Both the position numbers and the translations under genes were made by a program. A stretch of 57,370 bases of DNA from Isohypsibius dastychi (taxonomy: Eukaryota > Tardigrada > Eutardigrada > Parachela > Isohypsibiidae): the NCBI GenBank assembly GCA_034696485.1, contig JAQIWT010000024.1, forward strand, positions 1 to 57,370. Direction: 5' to 3'. Under the pieces are notes generated by a model. It was not told the origin of the DNA. It saw only the letters and a list, made by a program, of their open reading frames with translations, and ran no database searches. Shown in pieces: positions 21,242 through 31,139 of the stretch (position 1 is the stretch's first letter; each line of letters opens with the position of its first letter).

Positions 21242-21699
21242 GTCGATGGTTTTATTTTTAGAGAGGGACTGATGATGCGTGTGCTCCCTACACAGATTAT
21301 CGAATGCTGCTCTATTTCAGCTTGAGAGAGCAGTGCAGTGCATCATCATTCACTTCATAGTGAATTTCAGTCGCTGAATAAGATGATCAGCTTGGACTAA
21401 ACAACGAGAAGCGTGGTTATTCTGTGACCGGAAGGGTGTCAGGCCGGTTAACTGACGCTGCAGCCATTAAGCAAGCCTTTTTGTTCAAAGATGGTACCTC
21501 GTTCTCGCTTACAGCAATAGTTAGCTAACTGGATTACGCAGAACGGCACAACGTTTGCGTAGAAATTTGATCCGCATGCCTGTTGTCCTTCGATTTTCTG
21601 GCTTTGAACTTGATGGAGGGAACTTTGGAATTCAGGGGGGTCCTGCCCTGCAAGATTGTCCAGGGACACCTGGTCATGCGGCCAATCTTAACGGCTACC

Positions 21700-22110
21700 A
21701 TCATTAATTATTCATGTTCACATGTTCACGTATTCACAGATTCACATGGAAACAAGAAGTTCTAAAACGCGTTAACTGCTCGTATCCGCATATTCACATA
21801 TTCACATATTCACAGATTCACATGGAAACAACAGAGCTCTGGAGGGCGTTAAGTGCTTATATACACATATTCCCATACACATATTCCCTTGCTGCAAATG
21901 GCAATTGAAACTTGAGTGCTGTATAATGGTTTGAATCAAATAGCTCTTTGCTTCACAGTCTTAGGTAGAGAATTGCTTGTCCTGGAATGACGAAAGACCT
22001 CCCCACCCCAGGGAGATAATCACCCAAGGAGGATAATAAAAAAAAATCACTATTCTTGAATTCACACATTCACTATTCTTGAATTCACACATTCACAGAT
22101 TCACAAATCA
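21700..22110 (-). repeat. Right subterminal repeat array
   Basis: Runs of catattcacatattcac and attcacagattcacatgg at 21715-21890, and a 27-bp direct repeat (cactattcttgaattcacacatt) at 22048-22100. These are the complement of the left array at 735-1430. Probable transposase-binding region. Confidence 0.75.
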
Positions 22111-22140
22111 GAGAGTTACGTGAGGCATCATTATGATGAA

Positions 22141-22181
22141 ATGTTCCAACCCCCCAAAAACTCACCCCGGAAGCCACTACG
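22141..22181 (-). repeat. Right terminal inverted repeat of giant MULE
   Basis: The reverse complement aligns base by base with 616-655 (GGCTTCCG, then GGTGAGTTTTT, then a G-run). It ends exactly where the duplicated ATGATATTA begins. Confidence 0.88.
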
Positions 22182-22190
22182 ATGATATTA
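22182..22190. repeat. Target site duplication, right copy (ATGATATTA)
   Basis: Exact match to 607-615. It lies about 75 bp beyond the stop codon of the tetraspan gene, so insertion was into that gene's 3' flank or 3' UTR. Confidence 0.9.
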
Positions 22191-22264
22191 TCCTGAGTTG
22201 GTATTTTGCCATGCTGATTTCAGAAGCACATGGAATTTGAAACAGAACACAGTTTAAAAAAAAG

Positions 22265-22669
22265 TCAAACTAAAGTGGTCATGGTCGTGGCAATCTCCTC
22301 CTTGTCTGGGTCCACCTTTGTTGGATTTTTTAAGTCAATCAACGCTATGAAAACTGCGACTGTAATTGCATTCAGCCACATACATGCAATACTCATGAAC
22401 TGCAAGCCGGCCCAGAATTCAGACGAGCCGTAATTCCACTGATGACGCGCTTCCAATGTGGCAATAACACAAACCATTACCGTAACTGCTGCCATCACTC
22501 GGAAACGGGCTAGCCCTTTCCGAACTGTTGCGAGGTTATACTCAGCAGGAATTTCATCCCGATAACCACGAAATAGCCGGTATAGGTGTAAGAAGATGAA
22601 TATAGGTAGCTCGACCCCAAGCGGACCGGAAATGATGAAAATCCGTAACAGGTTTGTCGTTAACGATGC
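22265..22669 (-). CDS. Tetraspan membrane protein, C-terminal exon
   Basis: 134 codons after an acceptor (catttag) at 22669. Three hydrophobic segments: LRIFIISGPLGVELPIFIFL, then RVMAAVTVMVCVIATLE, then SIACMWLNAITVAVFIALI. A short acidic/basic cytoplasmic tail follows. With the first membrane segment in the upstream exon this gives four spans, MARVEL/synaptogyrin-like in layout, but no family signature is decisive. Likely a host gene. Confidence 0.6.
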   Translation of the reverse strand, partial: ASLTTNLLRIFIISGPLGVELPIFIFLHLYRLFRGYRDEIPAEYNLATVRKGLARFRVMAAVTVMVCVIATLEARHQWNYGSSEFWAGLQFMSIACMWLNAITVAVFIALIDLKNPTKVDPDKEEIATTMTTLV

Positions 22670-22972
22670 CTAAATGGAAAACGAGTCATGACTCAAGTCT
22701 TCACGTGGCCGAAAACCACAGGATATTCATGTGAGCTGAAACATTCTGACCAGCAGACATGAGATTTAAAGATCAACTATTCTGGGTTAATATTCAGCAT
22801 TTGGGTTACATACTATTTTGGTTATAGAACTTCTGAATTTCTACTTTCGTGATTCGTATTCTACCATGCCTCGGGTGCGCCACTGGATAGATGTTGGCAG
22901 ATAGATAGAAGCGAATCACATGCGAAGCCGTAACTCGGAGTCGAAGAAATGCACTCACATTTTTGTGGTCCA

Positions 22973-23276
22973 GTATCCGTCAAGTTCTCCGTATTAACGG
23001 TTGAGTTTGCCGTGTTATTCCGAAGCGCTGCAGAAGTCGAGTCTGTCAACCATATAAACAACGATGGTTCTGCGTACCGAAACGAAAATTACCGTACGAA
23101 CCATCTGGCTCCAGGGCGTTATAAACGATAATCGCTGTCGCTAACCCGAAAATGAATGAGCAGATGGCCCAGCGAAGTAAACGACAAAGCCCCACCGTTT
23201 GCGAACATAGTTGCAAGTCATAACAAAGTTTCTTTCCCTTCGAATTTACAAAAATGAATCCTTTCTGCTCTGGCAT
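22973..23276 (-). CDS. Tetraspan membrane protein, N-terminal part (frameshift inside)
   Basis: ATG at 23276 (MPEQKGFIFVNSKG). A first membrane segment (LRWAICSFIFGLATAIIVYN) is followed by a loop. The frame closes at 23046, while the adjacent +1 frame continues with an Asn/Thr-rich segment holding several N-glycosylation sequons (NNTANSTVN) to a canonical donor (GTGAGT) near 22973. A 20-base GT...AG stretch would restore frame but is too short for a normal intron, so this is a small frameshift, an assembly error or a pseudogene. Confidence 0.45.
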
Positions 23277-23337
23277 TGTGGATAACCTTAACGAAGCCAG
23301 AATACAATACCGAGGATCTTCACATTGTGAGACAAAG

Positions 23338-23381
23338 AAACATACATGTCCAAGCTGTTGAAAGCTTGGACATGTATGTTT
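23338..23381. repeat. Perfect 19-bp hairpin
   Basis: Arms at 23338-23356 and 23363-23381 (aaacatacatgtccaagct and complement), 6-base loop. A third partial copy, ttggacatgtatgt, follows at 23389-23402. Located just upstream of the tetraspan gene. Confidence 0.92.
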
Positions 23382-23402
23382 GAAAGCCTTGGACATGTAT
23401 GT

Positions 23403-23441
23403 CGTGAAAGCCTCAGTTCCTGCGGAACTGAGGCTTTCACG
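23403..23441. repeat. Perfect 18-bp hairpin
   Basis: Arms cgtgaaagcctcagttcc at 23403-23420 and complement at 23424-23441, with a 3-base loop, only 20 bp from the preceding hairpin. Confidence 0.92.
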
Positions 23442-23521
23442 TTGTACGTCATCAGCGCGTCCAATGTCAAACGTGTCAAAATTGAAGCCGTAAACGCAAG
23501 CGGCTAACCATTTGATTCCAG

Positions 23522-23971
23522 CCCCGGTTCCCAGTGTTCGGTTATCTCTTCTTACCCATTACCCTTTGGTCCGGTGGGAGGTATTGGTAGCGGCCCGGAG
23601 ATGGCTATAGAGGATGGGTTTGAAATTCCACAAGCTCTGCCGGTTGATACATCATTCTGGGATAATCTGGATTACAGCGATCATCTGCCGAAATCCAAGT
23701 CTGGAAAACAGCCACGAGAACAAGGTGGAATCACTTTCGGCTTTGAAGAATGTGGAACAAAATCGCTGATCGATGAGAGTGGGTTACGTATGGATCACCA
23801 GATCTCAATCCGCATCAAAGAAAATGTGGATATTGGTGAAGGGGTGCAAAAAATTACGACGAATACGATCAAGGTTTCATGTGGAGTGAGTGTTGTTCAA
23901 CCTGATAATAAAATAGTCACGCCAACCAAAGGTCATGGGCAAGTGGATGTCTGCCATGAAAGTTCTTACAG
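23522..23971 (+). CDS. ZP-N-like secreted protein gene, exon A
   Basis: Open from an acceptor near 23521 to a donor (TACAG then GTGTGT) at 23971. It contains GITFGFEECGTKSLIDESGL and later ITTNTIKVSCGVSV, resembling the ZP-N pattern of a CGT box, an I-x-I strand and a closing V-x-C. No signal peptide in this exon, so a first exon is missing. Phase to exon B matches (2 plus 1). Family call is tentative. Confidence 0.5.
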
Positions 23972-24038
23972 GTGTGTACACTCACCAGATTTTTCAGTGT
24001 CTTAGCGTTCCTGTTTGAATGTCGTACACTTATCATAG

Positions 24039-24170
24039 TTTGAAGACGAGCGTGCTGAACGACGACCTAGTGAGCACAATTAGTAAAAGATACCATCCTC
24101 AAAATGATATTTCAATCGGATTTGCTGTCTACAAATTGCAGTATGGAGAGGACATTCTCATCGAAGAAGG
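24039..24170 (+). CDS. ZP-N-like protein gene, exon B
   Basis: 44 codons between acceptor (catcatag) and donor (GAAGG then GTGATT). Reads YHPQNDISIGFAVYKLQYGE, a beta-rich strand pattern. In phase with both neighbours. Confidence 0.5.
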
Positions 24171-24240
24171 GTGATTATCCGTTTCTTGTAATACTATACT
24201 GCAAACTATTGGGGTTTTTAAGAGGTGTTTTGGTTCACAG

Positions 24241-24451
24241 GAAACCGACGGAGGTTGGGCAGGAAATCAACACAGCAATAACCAGAGAAACAGACCTGTA
24301 TTATGTGCATTCGGATATGGTCAGCATACCGGTTGAACCTAGTTTGACTGTTGCAGCTGCAGTGAAATACTGTAGCACTGCCAGATTGAACGGTGAAGCA
24401 ACTGTGTGCCCGGGAGTCATCCAGTGCCTGGATTTCGGACAGAAGCTCTGA
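24241..24451 (+). CDS. ZP-N-like protein gene, last exon
   Basis: 70 codons after an acceptor (ttcacag) at 24240, ending at a stop at 24451. Reads DLYYVHSDMVSIPVEPSLTV, with Cys residues near the end. The segment encoding PVEPSLTVAAA recurs in a decayed copy at 24949. Confidence 0.5.
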
Positions 24452-24940
24452 ATATTTTCTAAAATCGATCTTCAAACGTGGTCCAAAAGATTGAATTTAA
24501 CCTGGTACTAATTTTTCGGCTGGATTCATCAGAAGTTATTACGATCAATCCTCTGACTTGTGCGCTAATTTTGGTTTGTCGTCTTCACTGAGTCTGTTTT
24601 GGCTTTCTCTCTGTAATTCTTGTCATCTTCAGAAACCCAGACCACGCGATAAAATGAATTTCACTAATGCAGTACCATAGATAGAACGTAGTAAAACCGT
24701 CGATGTTGGAATTTGGAGGAATATACAGCATTGCTGCTGGTAGAATTATCACAATTGTTCTTCTGAAAGTTTCGATGCTGCTTTTCCCGAGAGAAACAAC
24801 TTAAGCGGTTCGGGACAGTTCTGAATAATACGATGTCCACAAGCTGCCATTACAAGGCTGCCCTTAAAAGGCAGTCCTTTGAACAAGAGTCTTTTTTCAT
24901 CTGAATTATTTTTAAATTTTATTTTGTTTTCTCAACTTTG
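24452..24940. other. Intergenic, nothing recognised
   Basis: No supported exon on either strand. Confidence 0.35.
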
Positions 24941-24944
24941 TACA

Positions 24945-25297
24945 AGTTTACCGGTTGAACCTGGTTTGACAGTTGCAGCTACAAGTCTCCCTTATACTGT
25001 AGCTGTAGCAAACCTGTTCGTCGTCTTGCAACTCGCATCGTATTGCATTTCATTCTCTTTCACATCTTTCGTTTCTCTGAAGCTCAGTTCATGATTTCGA
25101 ACATTTTCACTACCTCTTTTAAGTTGGAACAGATTTACCCAAAAGAGCTGTCATCAATAAGTCCTTGTCGAAAAAGGAGAAGTCGATGTAGGTTTAGAAC
25201 GGCTCTCCATAACGAAGGCACCCGAATGTTTGCGCAAGACCTGGATAATGGCACCGTGACTATTTTCAGAATCTCCGAAAAAGTCTCGATGAAGTGA
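24945..25297 (+). pseudogene. Decayed duplicate of the ZP-N-like last exon
   Basis: 24949-24990 (accggttgaacctggtttga, then cagttgcagct) closely repeats 24331-24366. A second matching patch at 25165-25260 aligns with 24385-24440 (the region around gaacgg and gcaagacctggat). Frames are broken between the patches. Confidence 0.5.
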
Positions 25298-25923
25298 AGT
25301 CGCTAGGACATCACTACACCTTCAGTGAGAGCCATAGCGTATACCCGCTGGATCTTCGTAGTCAATCCTTGTATGCGCAAAAAACAGCTGCCAGGAAAAA
25401 AATCGTTGCTTGATTAGATCATTTTCAGGCCGGTTAAGCTCATTTCGGACAACCTGAGCAAGGAAACAAAGATCTGGAAAAATGGATGAGCATAATCTTC
25501 TTGGTTTTATCTGCTTCACATCTCTCAACTGGTGGGACTCGTTTGGTTCTCCGGATAGTAAACTGTGAAACCGCAACTTGGGCATGATTCAGTGTCCCGA
25601 TGAAAACCTTCTTACTATAATAAGAAATCGTTATTCCATCTTGAATTTTGATTGTTGTATAAGAAGTTTTGCTCCTGCACGAGACTGACGTGGAACCCGT
25701 GCAGCCCCTAGTTCATATATTCCCACCGAGTGTCGAAGTCCTCATCAATCAACCAACCTACGACGAGTGAATGCCGCATCTCAAAATACAGAGTAGCCTT
25801 CCCAGGCAAAGTCAAATTTATTCAATGTTTCCCTCGCTTTTTCAGAACTATGCTGATCAGTCTTGGATGAATGATAGAGGCGGTAATGATCGACGTTGAT
25901 GTGAAATACGATCAGCGAGATAT
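25298..25923. other. Intergenic; weak minus-strand open frame only
   Basis: An 87-codon minus-strand frame at 25322-25585 has reasonable composition but no motif or splice support. Nothing else is seen. Confidence 0.25.
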
Positions 25924-27263
25924 CTAGTTCTCTGGATTGAGGGAAAATTCTATTTGGTCATCAAGGCCTTCCAAATTGTCCTTTTGACAGTCCACAGCAG
26001 CGTAAATCTTTCGCCTCCACCACTCAGGACTGAGTATTTCGCCTTCTGAAAATACTTCTCCTTCCTGTTTCGGCTGAATAAGGTGGGGGTTGTTGGCCAG
26101 ATAAGTGCGGAACCACGAGTATTCACGGCTGCAATGGAATTTCCATAAATGCGACCGATAATCAACATCAAGCGGCCACTCGATACCCAAGTCAAGGACC
26201 AGGATTTTTAAATGAGGCAATTCTTCGAGAACTCCTGTCTCCAAGTGAAGTATTGTTGAATAAGTGAAATGCAACACCCGAAGTTGAGGAAAGTTGTTCA
26301 AGGTTCCTCTACGGACGGTGACGTTTTTGCAATCGTGAAAATCCAGAGCTAGCAGATTTGGGAGATGCAGAGAAGACAAGGTCACGGAGTCGAATCCTCG
26401 GGTTTTATGGATTAAGAATGCGATAACTCTGTCCAAGATTGGTTCAAATGAAGCGGGCTCAAATCTGAGTTTCCCAGAGATCTGCACTATAAGTGGGTAA
26501 CCTTCTTGCAAGTTCCGGCCTACTTTTTCGATATGCTTGCCAATATCCACATCTGATGCCGAACTTTTGCAATCTATATAACTGCAGCCGGACATATAGC
26601 AGCCTCCCGTTTTCCATGACCAGCATTCTTCGTCGGACCATAAACTACTCACTATGAAATCCTCCTTCCAGTTACTGAAAAAAGTAATCGCACCTTGATC
26701 AGCAATTGGTTTCTGGCGAAATTTGGATGGTTGGCTGTACTGCCTTTTTAGTTGACATGATTTTAGCCTCACGCGGAAGATGGCTGTTTCACATTGCGGA
26801 TGAAGGAGACAAAGTTTCTGACAGAGTAACTCTGTCATTTCGTCATTGAAGGCTCTTTCCATGTCTTGATATTCAAGGCCAATCATGCCACGGTTTTCCC
26901 AGAATCCTGGCAGCCTAGCCAACTGTTTCCGAATCGGACTGTAGATCGCAAAATGGTAGCTTTGGACGAATTTGATATCTGCAGTTACGTTGTAGGCGGT
27001 GCAAATCTTCCCGCGGATGTCATAGTCAACAACCTGACATTCCTCCGTACACGACTCCATGCACAATTCAATATCCAAGGCATATTTTTGCCAAAGACGG
27101 TTCTTGAGGCTTGCTACGATTCGTACATCATACAGAATAGTCGAGTTGACGAACGTCGTGTTAGTTGTCCAAGGGAACGTATCGAGTTCGAGCGAACGGT
27201 TCAGCGTCGGCCTGATGGGAATCGGTGAAGAGCGGTCACCTACCGAGTCAAAACATCTTGCAC
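25924..27263 (-). CDS. PAN/Apple-domain and leucine-rich-repeat secreted protein, main exon
   Basis: About 446 codons from an acceptor (tttgcag) at 27263 to the stop at 25924. N-terminal Cys-rich PAN/Apple-like module (IELCMESCTEECQVVDYD, then CTAYN), a second one (CQKLCLLHPQCETAIF, then CQLKRQ), an intermediate region with paired cysteines, then four to five short LRR-like strands (VTLSSLHLPNLLALDF, LNNFPQLRVLHF, LEELPHLKILVLDLG) and a C-terminal cap ending DQIEFSLNPEN. Probably extracellular binding protein. A second copy, split by an inversion, lies at 52301-53353 and 44447-44951. Intact here, including NNT/NST-type glycosylation sites near the N-terminus. The two PAN-like units are called from cysteine pattern, so confidence in the fold is moderate. 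Confidence 0.75.
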
Positions 27264-27502
27264 CTGCAAAGAGGGTACACTACTTTTTGTTTGGGAGAAT
27301 GACAATGGCTATATCACCGCCACATTATAGGTGTAGTGGTTACATTGGGGTACGGTATATCAGAATCAAGTACCGGATAAATTAAACCCAGTATTTTTTC
27401 TATGTTGTTTCAGGTTTGTGTTATACGAATCATGTGATTTTAAAAAAGTTTCCTTTAGGTTCTAGGTCAGATGGATGTCGATCCGGGAAAGAAAAAACTC
27501 AC

Positions 27503-27563
27503 CTATTCCTCCATAGAGCACAATTAGTAATAAACCGATCGAAGCTTCCTGAACACTCATCAT
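27503..27563 (-). CDS. PAN/Apple-LRR protein, signal-peptide exon
   Basis: Two adjacent ATGs at 27563 and 27560 open MMSVQEASIGLLLIVLYGGI, a signal peptide, ending at a canonical donor (ATAG then GTGAGT). The phase joins the exon at 27263 (G plus GT, glycine). Confidence 0.7.
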
Positions 27564-28505
27564 TCCGTAAGTAAAGCAACTACGGTAGGAGTAATTCCAT
27601 CAGCAAAGTAGCTTTCATTTCTTCAAATGCAAAACAGGCGAGAGTTCTCGAAATCACCCCATCTTGATTAAAATTGCGAACAAAGTGTAAGTCAGTCCTT
27701 ATCTGATCAAGCAAGAATGAAAACAGAGGTTACTCGTCTTATATGTCATCGAAACCGATTCAAGGTCAATGCGTCAATTTAAGCCCGAGTGATCTTTTCT
27801 AACATATATTGCAACATTGAAAAAGGTTTAGATTTGTTTTGTGAAGTTCTCAGTGGAAACTTTAGCGGTTCAAAGTTCAGCATAAACTTATTCCAAGATA
27901 CCAGACACTGCAGTTCAAACAGTGCTGTGCTAAAAACACCTGGGAAAACTCGAGTGAAACGGCTTGTTTATTCGCTACCCGGAAAAACCAGTATGATCTA
28001 GCTAAGTGTTTGATGCTCTTCATTGAGTTAGACAGTACAATCTCAAAATAAATAAGTTGGCTGTTTAGACTGCGTTGTCCCAAACACCAGACAGCTAAAG
28101 GCCGCCTTGTTAAACTGCCATAGGAATTGGTATAGCATTAGCAGGTAGTTCCGGGAAGAACTCGGTTCGGCAGTTAAGGGCAACCTTGGTGTGGTGGTTA
28201 TGAATCCAGGTGTCCACGCATCGACTGTGGAACTCTGAATGAATTTCTTCTAATGTCGTTCAACGTTTGACCATCTAATCGAATAAGTTACCGACCATGC
28301 CTACATTTGACTAGAGATCGGATCTTTTCTCCAAATTTGAATTTCTCCGCGGAAATGGAACACGTAAATCTTTAAGTCTAGTCGATTTGTTTCAGTGATA
28401 TTCTTCATCCTTTGTCTCAGTGTGTTTTGTTATCAGTTGCCTAGAAGTTAACGGGCTATCATCGACTGGTATGACATTGTATCGGATTTTGCTGCTCGTT
28501 TCGTT
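27564..28505. other. Intergenic between divergent PAN-LRR and B-box genes
   Basis: Shared upstream region of two divergently transcribed genes. The last ~180 bp before 28506 resemble 35460-35640 upstream of the second B-box copy, so the promoter region was duplicated with the gene. No coding exon seen. Confidence 0.45.
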
Positions 28506-30005
28506 ATGTCAGCTTCGAGATCAGCGCTGATTTCTCAGGTTTGTCATTATCCAGTCAACGGCCATCTTGTTAACCTTCACTCATGTTTCGAATGTATCAT
28601 AGGTGGAAGCTTGGAATCTATCCAGACCATTAGGATCCAAAAGCGCGACATTGACAAGTAAACCGCTTCCTCTGTCGACTAGCGCAACAGCATATTTCTC
28701 AAAAAAGCCTGATGTTCCACACAAGAAGAAAAGTACTCCATTTGTATCTGGATAACAGAACGATCATGATTTACCGTATTCAACAGGTGGCACTCCGGGA
28801 AAAGTGAAACTTTCCGATCTTTGGGTGGATAAGCTGCATGGAGATGTTACCAAGTTACACCGTTCCAAGTCAGAATGTCAGCCGTCGTACGATTTCGCCG
28901 AACCTGAATGCGAAGTGTGCTGGAAGAAACCAGCGGTCATGGTACGCATGATCTTATGCGCTATCTGCCCTGGCACACTGAAATGCCCTTTCCAAACAGA
29001 AATGTCTCGACTGTCAACAATTCAGTTGCGGGCTGTGTTTTGGTCAAACCCATGTAGACAAAAAGAAAGCTCGCCACAATATACAAAGCGTATTCGCTCT
29101 GATGAATCCGGTGGGCACTGACCGAATGTCCACATTGAAAGTGAACCAGTAAACACGGACAGTGTTCTGAAACCAGCTACAAAACAACTATAGCTGAGAA
29201 TTTTTTTCAGGGCTAACGCACCGCTGACCCCTCGGAAAACACCATCTCATGTTGATTCAGAACCAAGCTTCTATCAGCCCAAACAAGAAACATCTCGACC
29301 CATTGTAACTCTTTACACTTCGATCTCCTTTCAAAGTCCCGTATAATCTGCATTTCAGTCTCCAAGTAGAAGCTTCTTATCGGGTGACTTTGACGAAGAG
29401 CAAGCGTCGATGGAATTTCAGGAAGCTGTTCAGGCATTCCGATGCCCACTTGCGGCAGAAAAAAGATGGTTCACATTTCCAGGTAGAATAAGTAGCGGTC
29501 ATGACGGCCACTGACTATGGTTGAATTTCAGCCATCAACGTGAATTGCTCAACCCAGACGCAGTCTAAAGAAATCAATAAACCAGCTTCAATTGCTGCCA
29601 CTGTTTCAAATGCACCTCTGTACAAAACCACACCATCCGTTATCGGTGACTTGGAAAAAAAGTCCGTGGATGCTCTGAAGATAGCACCAAAGCCAGCGAA
29701 ATGGTTTAGCAGATCTCGTGGAAATACGCAAACGGACAACTTGACGAGTCCGAGAAAACATTGCAAAACTAGATCTATAAAGATGAGTAAAGAAGCCGGG
29801 AACACCAATTTGCCGAAAAGTCCTGAACCGGTTGCCGATGTGACTGATGAAGACAACCAACCCTCTAAAGAGGAAAGCAAGTCGCTCCGAATTTCAAAAT
29901 GAATTGGTGTCAATCAAGTTTGTCATTGCAGAACAAATGCATGAGCAAAGGGTGAAGAACCTTCTGAAGTTTGCTGGTCTCCACAGTATTTTCGTTCGCG
30001 CTTGA
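28506..30005 (+). pseudogene. B-box zinc-finger gene, copy 1 (frameshifted)
   Basis: The same seven-exon plan as the intact copy at 35644-37152: MSASRSALISQ exon, then VEAWNLSRPLG, a Ser/Lys exon, ECEVCWKKPAVM joined across an intron to KCLDCQQFSCGLCFGQTH (B-box), then the QTQSKEI and APKPAKWF region, and the terminal exon QMHEQRVKNLLKFAGL. The exon beginning near 29216 has a one-base deletion near 29340 relative to copy 2, which gives an early stop. It may be a recent pseudogene or use an unseen splice. It keeps the GC-AG last intron. Function of the family is unknown; B-boxes bind zinc and mediate protein contacts. Confidence 0.6.
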
Positions 30006-30106
30006 GTCATTGTGAATCATCCTGAATGAACTGTTATTGTAAGACCGTATCCATTTTATTTCACGATTTCAAATAAAAATGAATATGGTATTTTTCAGAA
30101 ATCGCG

Positions 30107-30331
30107 ATGGCACCTCATACTTGTACCGGAAACTGCGGTCGTTCTGGATGTGGAACCTGTGGAGCGAAGCATGGACATGGACATGCTCATCCTCACGGAG
30201 TTGGAAAAGCTACTTGTAACCACGGACCCGGTCAACACTGTGGATCCTGTGGACAGGGACCAGCTCATAGTCGTCCAGCGAGCTGTGGATGTGGCCCCAC
30301 TCATCATGCTGGATGCGGATGGAAACGATAG
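30107..30331 (+). CDS. Small Cys/His/Gly-rich protein, metallothionein-like
   Basis: 74 aa from the ATG at 30107, closely following an acceptor-like tttttcag. It holds 10 Cys and 11 His spaced by Gly, with CGRSGCGTCG, a KHGHGHAHPHG run and CGSCG. Composition suggests metal (copper or zinc) binding; no Cys-x-Cys metallothionein family signature I can name. An AATTAAA-like polyadenylation hexamer lies near 30495. It directly follows B-box copy 1, so it could instead be antisense or UTR sequence. Codon pattern (strict Gly/Cys/His periodicity in this frame only) favours a real gene. Confidence 0.5.
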   Translation: MAPHTCTGNCGRSGCGTCGAKHGHGHAHPHGVGKATCNHGPGQHCGSCGQGPAHSRPASCGCGPTHHAGCGWKR

Positions 30332-30587
30332 GAAAGTTCTCATTTTCGATTGAATCTGGTTCACTGTACTCGGTGAGCGAAGCTTATGTTACGAATTTTT
30401 ATAACCAAATTGTATGCTGATTGATGCGCTAACAGTACTGTAGACATCACTTTGGATTGTACCGCCGATGAACAGATTGTTTGCCGTGTATGAAAATTAA
30501 ACATTTTTTTGTAATGTATTCGAAAGTTCTTCTTGGCCAGAAGAATATAAAATCTGAAAAAAGCAAGATTTTCAAAAGGTCAAGGAT

Positions 30588-31090
30588 TTAAGTTCGGAAG
30601 ATTCGCTGCCTGCTGGTGATAGCTGTTGAACAAAACGGACAGATTTTAACTTTCTGACTACAACTCATGCAGCAGCCCATGTGTCCACAAGGTACAAAGA
30701 CGGCATCTTTCTCCCGATCGAAACATAAATCGCATAGGTCATCCTCCATGCTTGGACTGGATGGTACTGGCCTTGAATCCTCGTTCCTCACAAAGGCAGC
30801 CATGCGCTTCGCCGCAACAAACTCCTTTTCAACTTCTGGATCTCTTGAAACCTTGAGCGCAGAAGTGAGATACTTAACCACCGAACCCCATTCTGCAAAG
30901 TTGTTATCCTTCAAAGCTTTCTCGAAGATTGCGGAATGGCAACTGAAATCTTCACACTGCTCATACAGCTTGATAGATTCTGCCAGCTTGTTCCTCTCCA
31001 GGCATGCGCTAGCAATATGTGAGAGTATAGTCTTGTCGGTGATGGTCCCAGCCAATTTAATCAGGGTGTTACGGTTGGCGATTTCCGGTA
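30588..31090 (-). CDS. FEM1-like/RING gene, C-terminal RING exon
   Basis: Reads LVPEIANRNTLIKLAGTITD, a helical region, then a C-terminal C3HC4 RING: CDLCFDREKDAVFVPCGHMG, then CCMSCSQ, then CPFCSTAI, ending RQRIFRT. This is the IAP/Mib-type RING found at the C-terminus of E3 ubiquitin ligases. A second partial copy is at 53516-54236. The exon belongs downstream of the ankyrin exons on the same strand. Confidence 0.75.
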
Positions 31091-31139
31091 CTAATTGTGA
31101 CCTTTCGAACCTCCAGATATAACGCGTCTCGGCTTGACC

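Larger units (their letters stand above)
616..22181. mobile_element. Giant Mutator-like (MULE) DNA transposon with replication genes
   Basis: Seen directly: a perfect 9-bp flanking direct repeat, terminal inverted repeats of about 40 bp (32 of 40 aligned positions identical by eye) beginning exactly at that duplication, and subterminal 9-bp repeat arrays in inverted orientation. All recognisable element genes are on the minus strand: MULE/SWIM transposase, PrimPol, an RPA1-like OB-fold protein and a DUF3987-type helicase. Known: MULEs make 8-11 bp duplications and often have subterminal repeats. Inferred: one mobile unit of 21,566 bp that combines cut-and-paste transposition with replication proteins. 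The transposase and PrimPol frames are open, so the element may be recently active, but several younger transposons have inserted in it. The alternative is a MULE that captured neighbouring genes (Pack-MULE style); the DUF3987 gene, not a usual animal host gene, argues against simple host capture. Confidence 0.85.

Noticed and set aside
23046-23070. 20-base GT-AG intron restoring frame in the tetraspan gene
   Set aside because: Shorter than any animal intron I consider credible; treated as a frameshift.
30150-30353. Overlapping plus-strand frame in the Cys/His-rich gene
   Set aside because: Frame lacks the periodic Cys/His pattern, and the ATG at 30107 gives a coherent product.
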